A stretch of 6,950 bases of DNA. Source: CAYPTY01 sp965659005 (GTDB lineage: Bacteria > Bacteroidota > Rhodothermia > Balneolales > Balneolaceae). The DNA is taken from contig CBFHVG010000016.1 of NCBI GenBank assembly GCA_965659005.1, positions 1 through 6,950 of the forward strand. Reading direction: 5' to 3'. Positions 1 through 5,296 of the stretch are shown piece after piece (positions within the stretch are counted from its first letter, which is position 1; each line of letters opens with the position of its first letter). Both the position numbers and the translations under genes were made by a program. Below the pieces are notes generated by a model. The model was not told the DNA's origin. It saw nothing but the letters and a program-made list of their open reading frames with translations, and did not search any database.

Positions 1-196
1 CTAGTGTTGAGCCATGAGAATAATCTGAAACGAGATTAGAGGAATAAAACCCTCCATTGATATTATCATTCTGGAAATCACAGTAATCAGGTCCATAATC
101 TGTGAATTCCCATCCAAAAACTGAATTGAAGAAAGCTTTTGTAGCCTCAATATCTTTAGTTGGCCACTCCACATAATCAATTCTCTCTACGCTCAT
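1..196 (-). CDS. VOC-family (glyoxalase/bleomycin-resistance fold) protein, 3' end outside window
   Basis: Only the first 65 codons are inside the window; the frame is open to the edge. The product starts MSVERIDYVEWPTKDIEATK and continues with an AFFNSVFGWEF segment and a Tyr/Asp-rich stretch. This matches the first beta-alpha-beta unit of the vicinal oxygen chelate superfamily, whose usual pattern is a strand, then 'D...A..FY..vFGW.f'. VOC proteins bind a metal or small substrate and include lyases, dioxygenases and resistance proteins, so the substrate cannot be named. The ATG (196-194) overlaps the purM TGA (195-193) as ATGA, which supports this start and suggests translation by reinitiation after purM. 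The fold is well supported. The link to purine synthesis is only positional. Confidence 0.8.
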   Translation of the reverse strand, partial: MSVERIDYVEWPTKDIEATKAFFNSVFGWEFTDYGPDYCDFQNDNINGGFYSSNLVSDYSHGSTL

Positions 197-1197
197 TGAA
201 TTGTACCTAATTCAACAATCTCTTCATTCATTTTAGCAGCAGCTGATCTAACTTTATCTACAGCATCTGGGCTAACAACTACAATTAATCCTATCCCCAG
301 ATTAAAAGCAGATCTCATATCATCTTCCGGAACATTACCTATTTCTTGTATTAGCTTGAATAGTTCAGGGCGTTCCCAAGCATCCCATTGAATATCAAGA
401 CTTTGACCCTCCTGAAGAATACGTTTTGTATTCCCAATAATACCACCACCGGTAATGTGCGAGAATCCATTTACACCATTAATTTCCTTAACAGCAGCAA
501 TGTGAGCTAAGTAAGATCTGTGAACTTTCAGAAGTGCATCACCAACAGTTGTACCTAAGCGGTCCACATGGTCATTAACATCATACTTTGAGAAAAGAAC
601 TTTTCTGGCAAGTGAGTAACCATTGGTGTGTAAACCGCTGCTTTTAAATCCAATGAGCACATCACCTTTCTTGATGTCAGCACCGGAAACAATGTTGTCT
701 TCATCGACGATACCCACAATGGTACCGGCTAAATCAAATTCACCATCGGAATAGATGTCCGGCATTTCAGCGGTTTCACCACCAATCAATGCTACACCAT
801 TTTCTTTACATGCTTTGGCAAATCCCCTGATCACATCTTCAGCAATTGCATTATCAAGTTTACCAGTCGAAAAATAATCCAGGAAGAAAAGAGGCTGAGC
901 ACCACAAACAGCTATATCGTTAATACAATGATTTACCAGATCCTGACCAACGGTATCATATTTACCAGATTTGAATGCAACAATGAGCTTAGTTCCAACC
1001 CCATCAACTGAACTTACAAACACAGGATTTTTGTATCCTGAAAAATCTGGTTTAAATAAACCACCAAAACCGCCAATATTTGATAAAACGGCTGATGTAT
1101 GAGTTTGCTTTACCGTATCCTTGATGGATTCAACTAATTGTTCGCCAGCTTCAATATCTACACCGGCATCTTTGTATGTGAATTTTTCCTTGCTCAT
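193..1197 (-). CDS. purM: Phosphoribosylformylglycinamidine cyclo-ligase (AIR synthetase)
   Basis: PurM closes the imidazole ring in de novo purine synthesis, converting FGAM plus ATP to AIR, ADP and phosphate in the cytoplasm. The 334-residue product carries the family landmarks in order: YKDAGVDIEAG (8-18), SSVDGVGTKL (62-71), NHCINDI (89-95), GGETAEMPD (139-147), SSGLHTNGYSL (186-196), HITGGGI (247-253) and FNLGIG (298-303). These are the PurM/ThiL-type ATP- and substrate-binding segments. Length is normal (about 330-350 residues), with a short C-terminus. The ATG at 1197 is the natural start because it directly precedes the conserved YKDAGV segment. Only a weak purine stretch lies upstream. 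A TATATTTG element 22 bases upstream could be its promoter. It is the first gene of a leftward unit with the overlapping VOC gene and diverges from dtd. Confidence 0.97.
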   Translation of the reverse strand: MSKEKFTYKDAGVDIEAGEQLVESIKDTVKQTHTSAVLSNIGGFGGLFKPDFSGYKNPVFVSSVDGVGTKLIVAFKSGKYDTVGQDLVNHCINDIAVCGAQPLFFLDYFSTGKLDNAIAEDVIRGFAKACKENGVALIGGETAEMPDIYSDGEFDLAGTIVGIVDEDNIVSGADIKKGDVLIGFKSSGLHTNGYSLARKVLFSKYDVNDHVDRLGTTVGDALLKVHRSYLAHIAAVKEINGVNGFSHITGGGIIGNTKRILQEGQSLDIQWDAWERPELFKLIQEIGNVPEDDMRSAFNLGIGLIVVVSPDAVDKVRSAAAKMNEEIVELGTIQ

Positions 1198-1219
1198 CCT
1201 ATTCCTGATTAACTTGAAC

Positions 1220-1227
1220 CAAATATA
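1220..1227 (-). promoter_or_regulatory. Putative purM promoter, Bacteroidota-type -7 element
   Basis: On the minus strand this reads TATATTTG, an exact match to the TAnnTTTG -7 element known for the Bacteroidota primary sigma factor. It would put transcription start near 1213 and leave a leader of about 15 bases before the purM ATG. I see no convincing TTG-type -33 element at the expected distance; that stretch is T-rich (TTTTTTCAG). It sits in the only upstream DNA purM has, which supports it. Use of this sigma consensus depends on the inferred phylum. Confidence 0.45.
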
Positions 1228-1281
1228 CCATCTTTGATTTCCTCTCTGAAAAAATATTTAAGGTTCTTTTCCACAGGGAAG

Positions 1282-1310
1282 TTTATATCTCTTATAAATT
1301 TATAAATATT
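1282..1310. other. Candidate DNA unwinding element with 14-bp AT palindrome
   Basis: This is a nearly pure A/T stretch immediately beyond the trio-like tract. It contains a perfect 14-base palindrome, TTATAAATTTATAA, at 1292-1305. Its position next to the trio and its low melting stability fit a duplex unwinding element. Alone it would be unremarkable AT-rich DNA. Confidence 0.5.
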
Positions 1311-1324
1311 GTAGTAAGTAGTAG
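1311..1324 (-). other. DnaA-trio-like tract
   Basis: Five bases (GCATT) after the paired DnaA boxes, the minus strand reads CTA CTA CTT A CTA C. Three consecutive triplets fit the C/T-T-A/T form of the DnaA-trio, with a fourth after a one-base interruption. In Bacillus subtilis the same element, placed between DnaA boxes and the AT-rich region, guides the DnaA filament onto single-stranded DNA. The match is by pattern and position only. Confidence 0.6.
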
Positions 1325-1329
1325 AATGC

Positions 1330-1346
1330 TGTGGATATGTGGATAA
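1330..1346 (-). promoter_or_regulatory. Tandem DnaA boxes
   Basis: On the minus strand two 9-mers run head to tail and share one base: TTATCCACA (1346-1338), identical to the canonical high-affinity DnaA box, then ATATCCACA (1338-1330), with one mismatch. Both point towards the trio-like tract and the AT-rich stretch to the left, the orientation needed to load DnaA onto the unwound strand. Confidence 0.75.
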
Positions 1347-1369
1347 GATGATTGTGCTTTATATATGTG

Positions 1370-1393
1370 ATTAACATCAACCTATATGTTAAT
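1370..1393. repeat. Inverted repeat, 8-bp arms with 8-base spacer
   Basis: The arms ATTAACAT (1370-1377) and ATGTTAAT (1386-1393) are perfect reverse complements around CAACCTAT. This is the geometry of a dimeric-protein operator or a small cruciform. It lies between two DnaA-box-like sites, so it could bind an origin or promoter regulator. No specific regulator is recognised. Confidence 0.5.
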
Positions 1394-1419
1394 AGATATG
1401 TTGATAAAAGAGCTAGTAA

Positions 1420-1431
1420 AAACAATTGTTT
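1420..1431. repeat. 12-bp perfect palindrome
   Basis: AAACAATTGTTT is a perfect 12-base palindrome in the purM-dtd spacer. It may be an operator or a chance AT-rich palindrome. No binding protein is inferred. Confidence 0.4.
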
Positions 1432-1484
1432 AGGAAGTAATTTAAATACTATTCACATTCAGACATACATCACACATTTATGTA

Positions 1485-1493
1485 TATAATTTG
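1485..1493 (+). promoter_or_regulatory. Weak candidate dtd promoter
   Basis: TATAATTTG resembles both a TATAAT -10 element and, with one base of spacing lost, the TAnnTTTG element. No good -35/-33 partner is visible, and the site lies about 140 bases before dtd. It is the best rightward candidate in the spacer, but AT-rich DNA produces such matches easily. Confidence 0.22.
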
Positions 1494-1634
1494 TAGTTAA
1501 CACACTGATCTCTCTAGTTAGTCATGTGTATATCCATAGAAAAATGTTAGAGGTGGTGTACAATTTTTAAGGTGAACAAGTTTTACCCTACATTTCCACA
1601 CATATTCACATAGTAATCAACAGTCTATATTTTT

Positions 1635-2075
1635 ATGAGAGCCGTTGTTCAGCGCGTAAAACATGCCAGTGTTGTTGTCGATCAGAAAACAACAGGGGAA
1701 ATTAAGGAAGGATTATTAGTTCTTCTAGGTGTGCATGAAGATGATACTAATGAGCAGATGAGATGGATAGCAGATAAACTGTTAAAGCTGCGCATTTTCC
1801 AGGATGATGAAGGGAAAATGAATAAATCAGTTGATGATATACAGGGAGGAATACTCCTTGTTTCACAGTTCACCTTGTATGGTAATCTAAAAAAAGGAAC
1901 ACGCCCCTCATTTATAGAGGCTGCCGGACCTGAAAAAGCAAATCAGCTCTATATGGATATGATTTCATATCTGAAGGATAGCACAAATCTTCGAATAGAA
2001 ACCGGGATATTTGCAGCCGATATGAAAGTCTCTTTACTAAATGACGGTCCAGTAACTATTATACTCGAACGCTAA
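1635..2075 (+). CDS. dtd: D-aminoacyl-tRNA deacylase
   Basis: Dtd hydrolyses D-aminoacyl-tRNA (and glycyl-tRNA-Ala), recycling tRNA and keeping D-amino acids out of proteins; it acts as a cytoplasmic homodimer. The product starts MRAVVQRVKHASVVVD, the typical N-terminus, and is 146 residues long, as expected (about 145-150). The two active-site signatures are present: SQFT at 77-80, followed by LYG and a GTRPSF segment, and LNDGPVT at 135-141, which holds the Gly-cisPro motif that enforces chirality. The start ATG is the only one giving this conserved N-terminus. No Shine-Dalgarno sequence precedes it; the upstream bases are T/A-rich. Its stop overlaps the next gene by one base (TAATG), which indicates a two-gene unit reading away from the candidate origin. 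Confidence 0.97.
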   Translation: MRAVVQRVKHASVVVDQKTTGEIKEGLLVLLGVHEDDTNEQMRWIADKLLKLRIFQDDEGKMNKSVDDIQGGILLVSQFTLYGNLKKGTRPSFIEAAGPEKANQLYMDMISYLKDSTNLRIETGIFAADMKVSLLNDGPVTIILER

Positions 2076-2971
2076 TGTCCTTGATTTTTCTTTTTATTGA
2101 TGGTGTTGGTATAGGTGAAAGGAATGATAAAAACCCATTCTATACCCACAAATATGAGTTTGTGGAGAAGCTCACAAATGGGCAGGGTTTATTTAAGGAT
2201 TACAAAGAAATAGTAGGGGAAAAACTTCTATTTAAAGGGATTGATGCCAATCTTGGGGTAGAGGGTTTACCTCAGTCAGGAACAGGACAAACGACATTAT
2301 TTACAGGCGTAAATGCTTCCAAGCTAATAGGTAAACACTTTGGTCCATACCCTCATTCTGGCATTAAAAACCTGCTTAAAAAAGAAAGCATATTTCATTC
2401 AGTTAAAGAACTAGGTTTGTCAGCTCAATTTGTAAATGCGTATCCACCACCGTTCTTCCAATCGGCTGAAAAAAGGAATAGGTGGTCTTGTACTACCTTA
2501 ATGACCAGGAGCGCAGGAATTCCTTTATATACTGAGAAGGATATTGAAAATGATAGGGGTATCACCGCTGATATTGTACAGAAAGGATGGAATACTTATC
2601 TGGACATGGGAGTAAAAGAGATTAGTGCTGAAGAAGGAGCTATCAGATTAGTAAATGAAGCCGAATCTCATGATTTAGTCTTATTCGAATATTATCTGAC
2701 AGACAAAGCAGGTCATTCCAGAGACTTAAATAAAGCAGAGCAGGTCTTGCAAGTTCTAAATGCATTCGTTACCACAGTTATGAATAATATGAGAGAAGAA
2801 GACACTTTTTTGATAACAAGTGATCATGGAAATATTGAGGATCTGTCTGTAAAAACTCATACCAGAAATGAGGTACCTCTTTGGGTTTATGGAAAGAGCT
2901 CAAATAAGTTCAGCGAAGTAAAAAGCATTCTTGATGTGAAGGAAGCGATCATTAGCCTTTTCTCAGAATAA
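2075..2971 (+). CDS. Alkaline-phosphatase-superfamily metalloenzyme (iPGM/phosphopentomutase-like core), substrate unknown
   Basis: The 298-residue protein carries the ordered metal-site residues of the superfamily that includes cofactor-independent phosphoglycerate mutase and phosphopentomutase: D9 (FIDGVGIG), a candidate nucleophile S68 in QSGTGQTTLFTG, D210 and H214 in DKAGHS, D250-H251 in SDHGN, and H262 in THTRNEVPLW. The set is complete, so an active two-metal phosphotransferase or phosphatase is likely. It is much shorter than iPGM (about 510) or DeoB (about 390). Only about 120 residues lie between the nucleophile loop and D210, so the cap is small. Where relatives have SxxGH or TxxGH, this protein has SGTGQ, with Gln replacing His. 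No signal peptide or membrane segment is evident; the N-terminal hydrophobic run is the first beta strand. The ATG overlaps the dtd stop by one base, implying coupled translation. Substrate and pathway cannot be named. Confidence 0.82.
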   Translation: MSLIFLFIDGVGIGERNDKNPFYTHKYEFVEKLTNGQGLFKDYKEIVGEKLLFKGIDANLGVEGLPQSGTGQTTLFTGVNASKLIGKHFGPYPHSGIKNLLKKESIFHSVKELGLSAQFVNAYPPPFFQSAEKRNRWSCTTLMTRSAGIPLYTEKDIENDRGITADIVQKGWNTYLDMGVKEISAEEGAIRLVNEAESHDLVLFEYYLTDKAGHSRDLNKAEQVLQVLNAFVTTVMNNMREEDTFLITSDHGNIEDLSVKTHTRNEVPLWVYGKSSNKFSEVKSILDVKEAIISLFSE

Positions 2972-3003
2972 AAAAAGCTCCCAATCGACAAGAAAGGGAG
3001 CTT
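2968..3003 (-). terminator. Intrinsic terminator of the ffh-adk operon
   Basis: The arms AAGCTCCC (2975-2982) and GGGAGCTT (2996-3003) form a perfect 8-bp stem with a 13-base loop. On the minus strand the stem is followed by seven T residues (2976-2970), so it best terminates leftward transcription coming from adk, whose stop lies about 25 bases upstream. On the plus strand the hairpin is followed by ATAAAAAG, with no T-tract. The T-tract overlaps the stop codon of the convergent metalloenzyme gene. Confidence 0.85.
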
Positions 3004-3027
3004 ATAAAAAGAACCTGAACAGGTATT

Positions 3028-3582
3028 CTACTTTAGTGAAGAAACGATTCGATGGAAGATTTCCTCAATACTACCGATACCATCTATTTCTTTTACCAAA
3101 TCTTTGGTTTCATAATAAGCCTGAACGGGTTTGGTTTCAGAATGATAGACTTCTAGCCGGGTTTTTACTTTCTCTTCGGTATCATCGGCTCGGCCTTCAC
3201 CGCGAGTTGTAATTCTACGGATTAGTTCTTCTTCAGGAACGGTGAGTACAACAAAGGCATCTATTTTCTGGTTTTTCTTTTCCAGAATAGCATCTAGCGC
3301 TTCAGCTTGTTGAACCGTTCTAGGAAAGCCATCAAGTAAAAACCCTTTCTTAAACTCTTCACCGATCATGGTTTCCTCAACGAGAGCAACAACAATCTCA
3401 TCAGAAACCAGCTGGCCTGAATCCAAGATAGACTTTACTTTTTTTCCAAGCTCGGTTTGGTTTTTAATGGCGTTTCTGAAGGCATCACCGGTTGAAAGAT
3501 GAGGAACTTTTAGCTCTTCTTGAAGAAGTTTAGCCTGAGTTCCTTTTCCCGCGCCCGGAGGTCCAAATAGAATAATGTTCAT
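3028..3582 (-). CDS. adk: Adenylate kinase, short (zinc-less) LID type
   Basis: Adk interconverts ATP plus AMP and two ADP, setting the cell's adenylate balance in the cytoplasm. The 184-residue product has the P-loop GPPGAGKGT (7-15), the AMP-binding STGD (30-33) and DGFPRT (84-89), and the LID arginine motif GRADD (130-134) followed by R142. Between R127 and R131 there is no Cys-rich insertion, so the LID is the short form; long bacterial Adk has about 215 residues. The ATG fits the canonical MNIILFGPPG start. No Shine-Dalgarno sequence is visible. It is the last gene of the leftward operon, 72 bases after rplS and just before a strong terminator. A hairpin in that gap may reduce or uncouple its expression from the ribosomal genes. 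Confidence 0.97.
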   Translation of the reverse strand: MNIILFGPPGAGKGTQAKLLQEELKVPHLSTGDAFRNAIKNQTELGKKVKSILDSGQLVSDEIVVALVEETMIGEEFKKGFLLDGFPRTVQQAEALDAILEKKNQKIDAFVVLTVPEEELIRRITTRGEGRADDTEEKVKTRLEVYHSETKPVQAYYETKDLVKEIDGIGSIEEIFHRIVSSLK

Positions 3583-3613
3583 TCAGATATACAATTAAAC
3601 AAATAGAAGTAAA

Positions 3614-3636
3614 TGACAGAACTAAAGTCTCTGTCA
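3614..3636 (-). terminator. Hairpin between rplS and adk, possible attenuator
   Basis: TGACAGA (3614-3620) and TCTGTCA (3630-3636) are perfect inverted repeats with a 9-base loop. On the minus strand the stem is followed by the T-rich TTTACTTCTATTT, not a clean U-tract. It could be a weak or partial terminator or an mRNA-processing or stability hairpin separating the ribosomal genes from adk. Confidence 0.45.
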
Positions 3637-3654
3637 GATAAAGAGTTAGATTAA

Positions 3655-4005
3655 TTACCTTTTAGAATCTTTTTCCTGGATTCTGGCTGCCTTACCTCTA
3701 AGCTCTCTTAGGTAGAACAATTTAGAACGTCTTACCTTACCTCTTCTTATTACTTCAATTTTTGCAATGAATGGTGAATAAAGAGGGAAGATACGCTCAA
3801 CACCCACGTTGCTAGACATTTTTCTAACAGTAAATGTTTTGTTAGCACTACTACCTCTTTCAGCAATTACAACACCTTGATACTGCTGAATTCTTTCTTT
3901 TTCACCCTCACGAACACGATAGTGTACATTAACTGTATCACCTGCTGTGAATTCCGGCAGGTTATCATTAACCTGAGTTTGTTCTATTAATTTTAGCTTA
4001 TCCAT
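3655..4005 (-). CDS. rplS: 50S ribosomal protein bL19
   Basis: bL19 sits at the 30S-50S interface of the ribosome. The 116-residue protein (family about 115) has the full signature: FTAGDTVNVHYRVREG (19-34), a YQGVVIAERG segment (42-51), FTVRK (58-62), VGVERIFPLYSP (67-78) and the basic C-terminal block RRGKVRRSKLFYLRELRGKA (87-106). The start MDKL lies at the expected distance before these motifs. No Shine-Dalgarno sequence precedes it; the upstream bases are A/T-rich. It follows trmD by 31 bases, so it is presumably cotranscribed with rpsP, rimM and trmD, as in many bacteria. Confidence 0.98.
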   Translation of the reverse strand: MDKLKLIEQTQVNDNLPEFTAGDTVNVHYRVREGEKERIQQYQGVVIAERGSSANKTFTVRKMSSNVGVERIFPLYSPFIAKIEVIRRGKVRRSKLFYLRELRGKAARIQEKDSKR

Positions 4006-4036
4006 ATTTGTATAAAATTGAATATCTGTTCAGATA

Positions 4037-4738
4037 TTATTCTTGTTCTGTTTCTTTTTTAAACTGTTCAAATAAGTCCTTACGACGTTCTTTTGTTTTG
4101 ATAATCGCCTGATCTTTTCTCCATGCATCAATCTTTTTCTGGTCTCCTGATAGTAATACTTCAGGAACCTCAAGATCTTTGAATGTCGATGGCCTACTAT
4201 AAACCGGGGCATCAAGCAAGCCGTCCTGAAACGAGTCATTAAGTGCGCTTTCTGCATCTCCGATTACACCGGGAATAAGCCTGACAATAGCATCAACCAT
4301 GGTCATCGCGGGTAATTCTCCGCCTGATAATACATAATCACCTACAGAGATCTCTTTGGTAACCAACTCATCACGAACCCGTTGGTCTACCCCTTTATAG
4401 TGTCCGCAAAGAATGATCAAATTGTCTTTTAGGCTAAAAGCATTCGCCATATCCTGATTTAAATGTTCACCATCAGGTGCCGTGAATACAACCTCATCAT
4501 AATCTCTTTCAGATTTCAATGATTCGATGCATGAAAATATTGGCTGCGCAGTTAAAACCATACCAGCCCCACCTCCATATGGATAATCATCCACTTTTCG
4601 GTGTTTATTTTCGCTGAAGTCATGCAGGTCATGAATATGAATCTCAACAAGACCTTTTTCCTTTGCCCTTCCTACTATACTGTGTTCGAGGGGGCCGGAT
4701 AAAACCTGTGGTACTGCTGAAATGATGTCAATTCTCAT
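4037..4738 (-). CDS. trmD: tRNA (guanine-37-N1)-methyltransferase
   Basis: TrmD transfers methyl from S-adenosylmethionine to G37 next to the anticodon, preventing +1 frameshifts. The 233-residue protein is a SPOUT trefoil-knot enzyme acting as a dimer. Visible motifs are MRIDII (1-6), VDDYPYGGGAGMVL (49-62), LCGHYKGVDQRV (110-121), ISVGDYVLSGGELPAM (130-145), the NDSF loop with the likely catalytic Asp (167-170), and VPEVLLSGD..KI..WR (191-207). Small deviations from the common form are PVYSRP for PQYTRP and LLSGDQ for LLSGNH. The ATG lies 4 bases after the rimM stop. GGAG overlapping that stop can serve as its Shine-Dalgarno sequence, so translation is tightly linked to rimM. An earlier ATG in TAATG ends after two codons and cannot be the start. 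Confidence 0.98.
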   Translation of the reverse strand: MRIDIISAVPQVLSGPLEHSIVGRAKEKGLVEIHIHDLHDFSENKHRKVDDYPYGGGAGMVLTAQPIFSCIESLKSERDYDEVVFTAPDGEHLNQDMANAFSLKDNLIILCGHYKGVDQRVRDELVTKEISVGDYVLSGGELPAMTMVDAIVRLIPGVIGDAESALNDSFQDGLLDAPVYSRPSTFKDLEVPEVLLSGDQKKIDAWRKDQAIIKTKERRKDLFEQFKKETEQE

Positions 4739-4742
4739 ATCA

Positions 4743-5273
4743 TTACTCCATTAACTGATTCAAATTCATGCAATGAATAACAGACTTGTCGTCATCAACA
4801 GATAAGATGTATTCATCCACAAAAGGAATCATAATCTCACCAGCCTCAGATGAGCAGATCAGAATTAAGTGTGCAGCTGTTTCCATGATATCGGTTACAT
4901 TACCAACCGGTCCCATGTTTTGGTCTACAACTTCATAATGTAAGAAAGGATCATCCAGGTTGTTGTTTTTCCATTCTTCAGCATTACTGTCTTCGATCAT
5001 TAATCCGCAATCCCTGATGGAATCAGCTTTATTGCGATCATCAATTTTGTCAAAAAGAACAAAGAACGACTGATTAGAAGGTGGTCCGGCTAATCTCACA
5101 TCATTAATTCTATGTGGAACCATATCACCTCCTGGACTTTTCAGGTAAACCAGCGATAACTCACTGATTAACTCAAAATCTTCAAGGATGAAATCAACCT
5201 TAACCTCACCCTTTAAGCCATGTGATTTACCAACACGGCCAATTTCAAAAAACGGCTGATGGGTAGCGGTCAT
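4743..5273 (-). CDS. rimM: Ribosome maturation factor RimM
   Basis: RimM binds uS19 and helps 30S head assembly and 16S processing. The 176-residue protein has the expected two parts. The N-terminal beta-barrel holds IGRVGKSHGLKGEVKV (11-26). The C-terminal PRC-barrel begins near FLHYEVVDQNMGPVGNVTDI (110-129) and ends with IMIPFVDEYILSVDDD (147-162). Length is typical (about 170-180). The linker has HYEVVD, a less common form of the usual YY..DL segment. The ATG at 5273 gives a short lead-in (MTATHQPFFE) before the first conserved strand. GAGG lies rather far upstream, so the ribosome-binding site is weak. It lies 23 bases after rpsP and 4 bases before trmD. Confidence 0.96.
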   Translation of the reverse strand: MTATHQPFFEIGRVGKSHGLKGEVKVDFILEDFELISELSLVYLKSPGGDMVPHRINDVRLAGPPSNQSFFVLFDKIDDRNKADSIRDCGLMIEDSNAEEWKNNNLDDPFLHYEVVDQNMGPVGNVTDIMETAAHLILICSSEAGEIMIPFVDEYILSVDDDKSVIHCMNLNQLME

Positions 5274-5296
5274 AATTAATGTGCTACCTCATTTAA

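Larger units (their letters stand above)
1260..1615. other. oriC: Candidate chromosomal replication origin (oriC), DnaA-box cluster
   Basis: This is most of a 437-base gene-free, strongly AT-rich spacer between divergent purM and dtd. One exact DnaA box (TTATCCACA on the minus strand, 1338-1346) abuts a one-mismatch box (1330-1338). Further box-like sites are TTTTCCACA (1267-1275), TGTTGATAA (1399-1407), CTATTCACA (1449-1457), TGTGTATAT (1525-1533), ATTTCCACA (1592-1600, two mismatches) and ATATTCACA (1602-1610). Read on the minus strand, the paired boxes are followed by GCATT, a CTACTACTTACTAC tract and then an AT-only-like palindromic stretch. This is the box / spacer / DnaA-trio / unwinding-region order of well-studied bacterial origins. 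No dnaA gene is in the window, but origins away from dnaA are common. An alternative is a DnaA-regulated promoter region or a DnaA-titrating cluster. Confidence 0.65.

Noticed and set aside
1198..1634. tRNA, small RNA gene or CRISPR array in the large spacer
   Set aside because: No cloverleaf, no regular repeat-spacer pattern and no GC-rich structured segment; the repeats present are scattered DnaA-box-like 9-mers in both orientations.
1682..1873. 63-codon minus-strand frame opposite dtd
   Set aside because: Antisense to a clearly conserved gene, with no ribosome-binding site or motif.
4030..4257. 75-codon minus-strand frame overlapping trmD
   Set aside because: It lies inside trmD in another frame and shows no recognisable motif; trmD is unambiguous.
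5274..5296. KH-domain protein gene (YlqC/KhpA type) between rpsP and rimM, as in Firmicutes operons
   Set aside because: Only 22 bases separate the two genes, so there is no room; the gene is absent from this operon.
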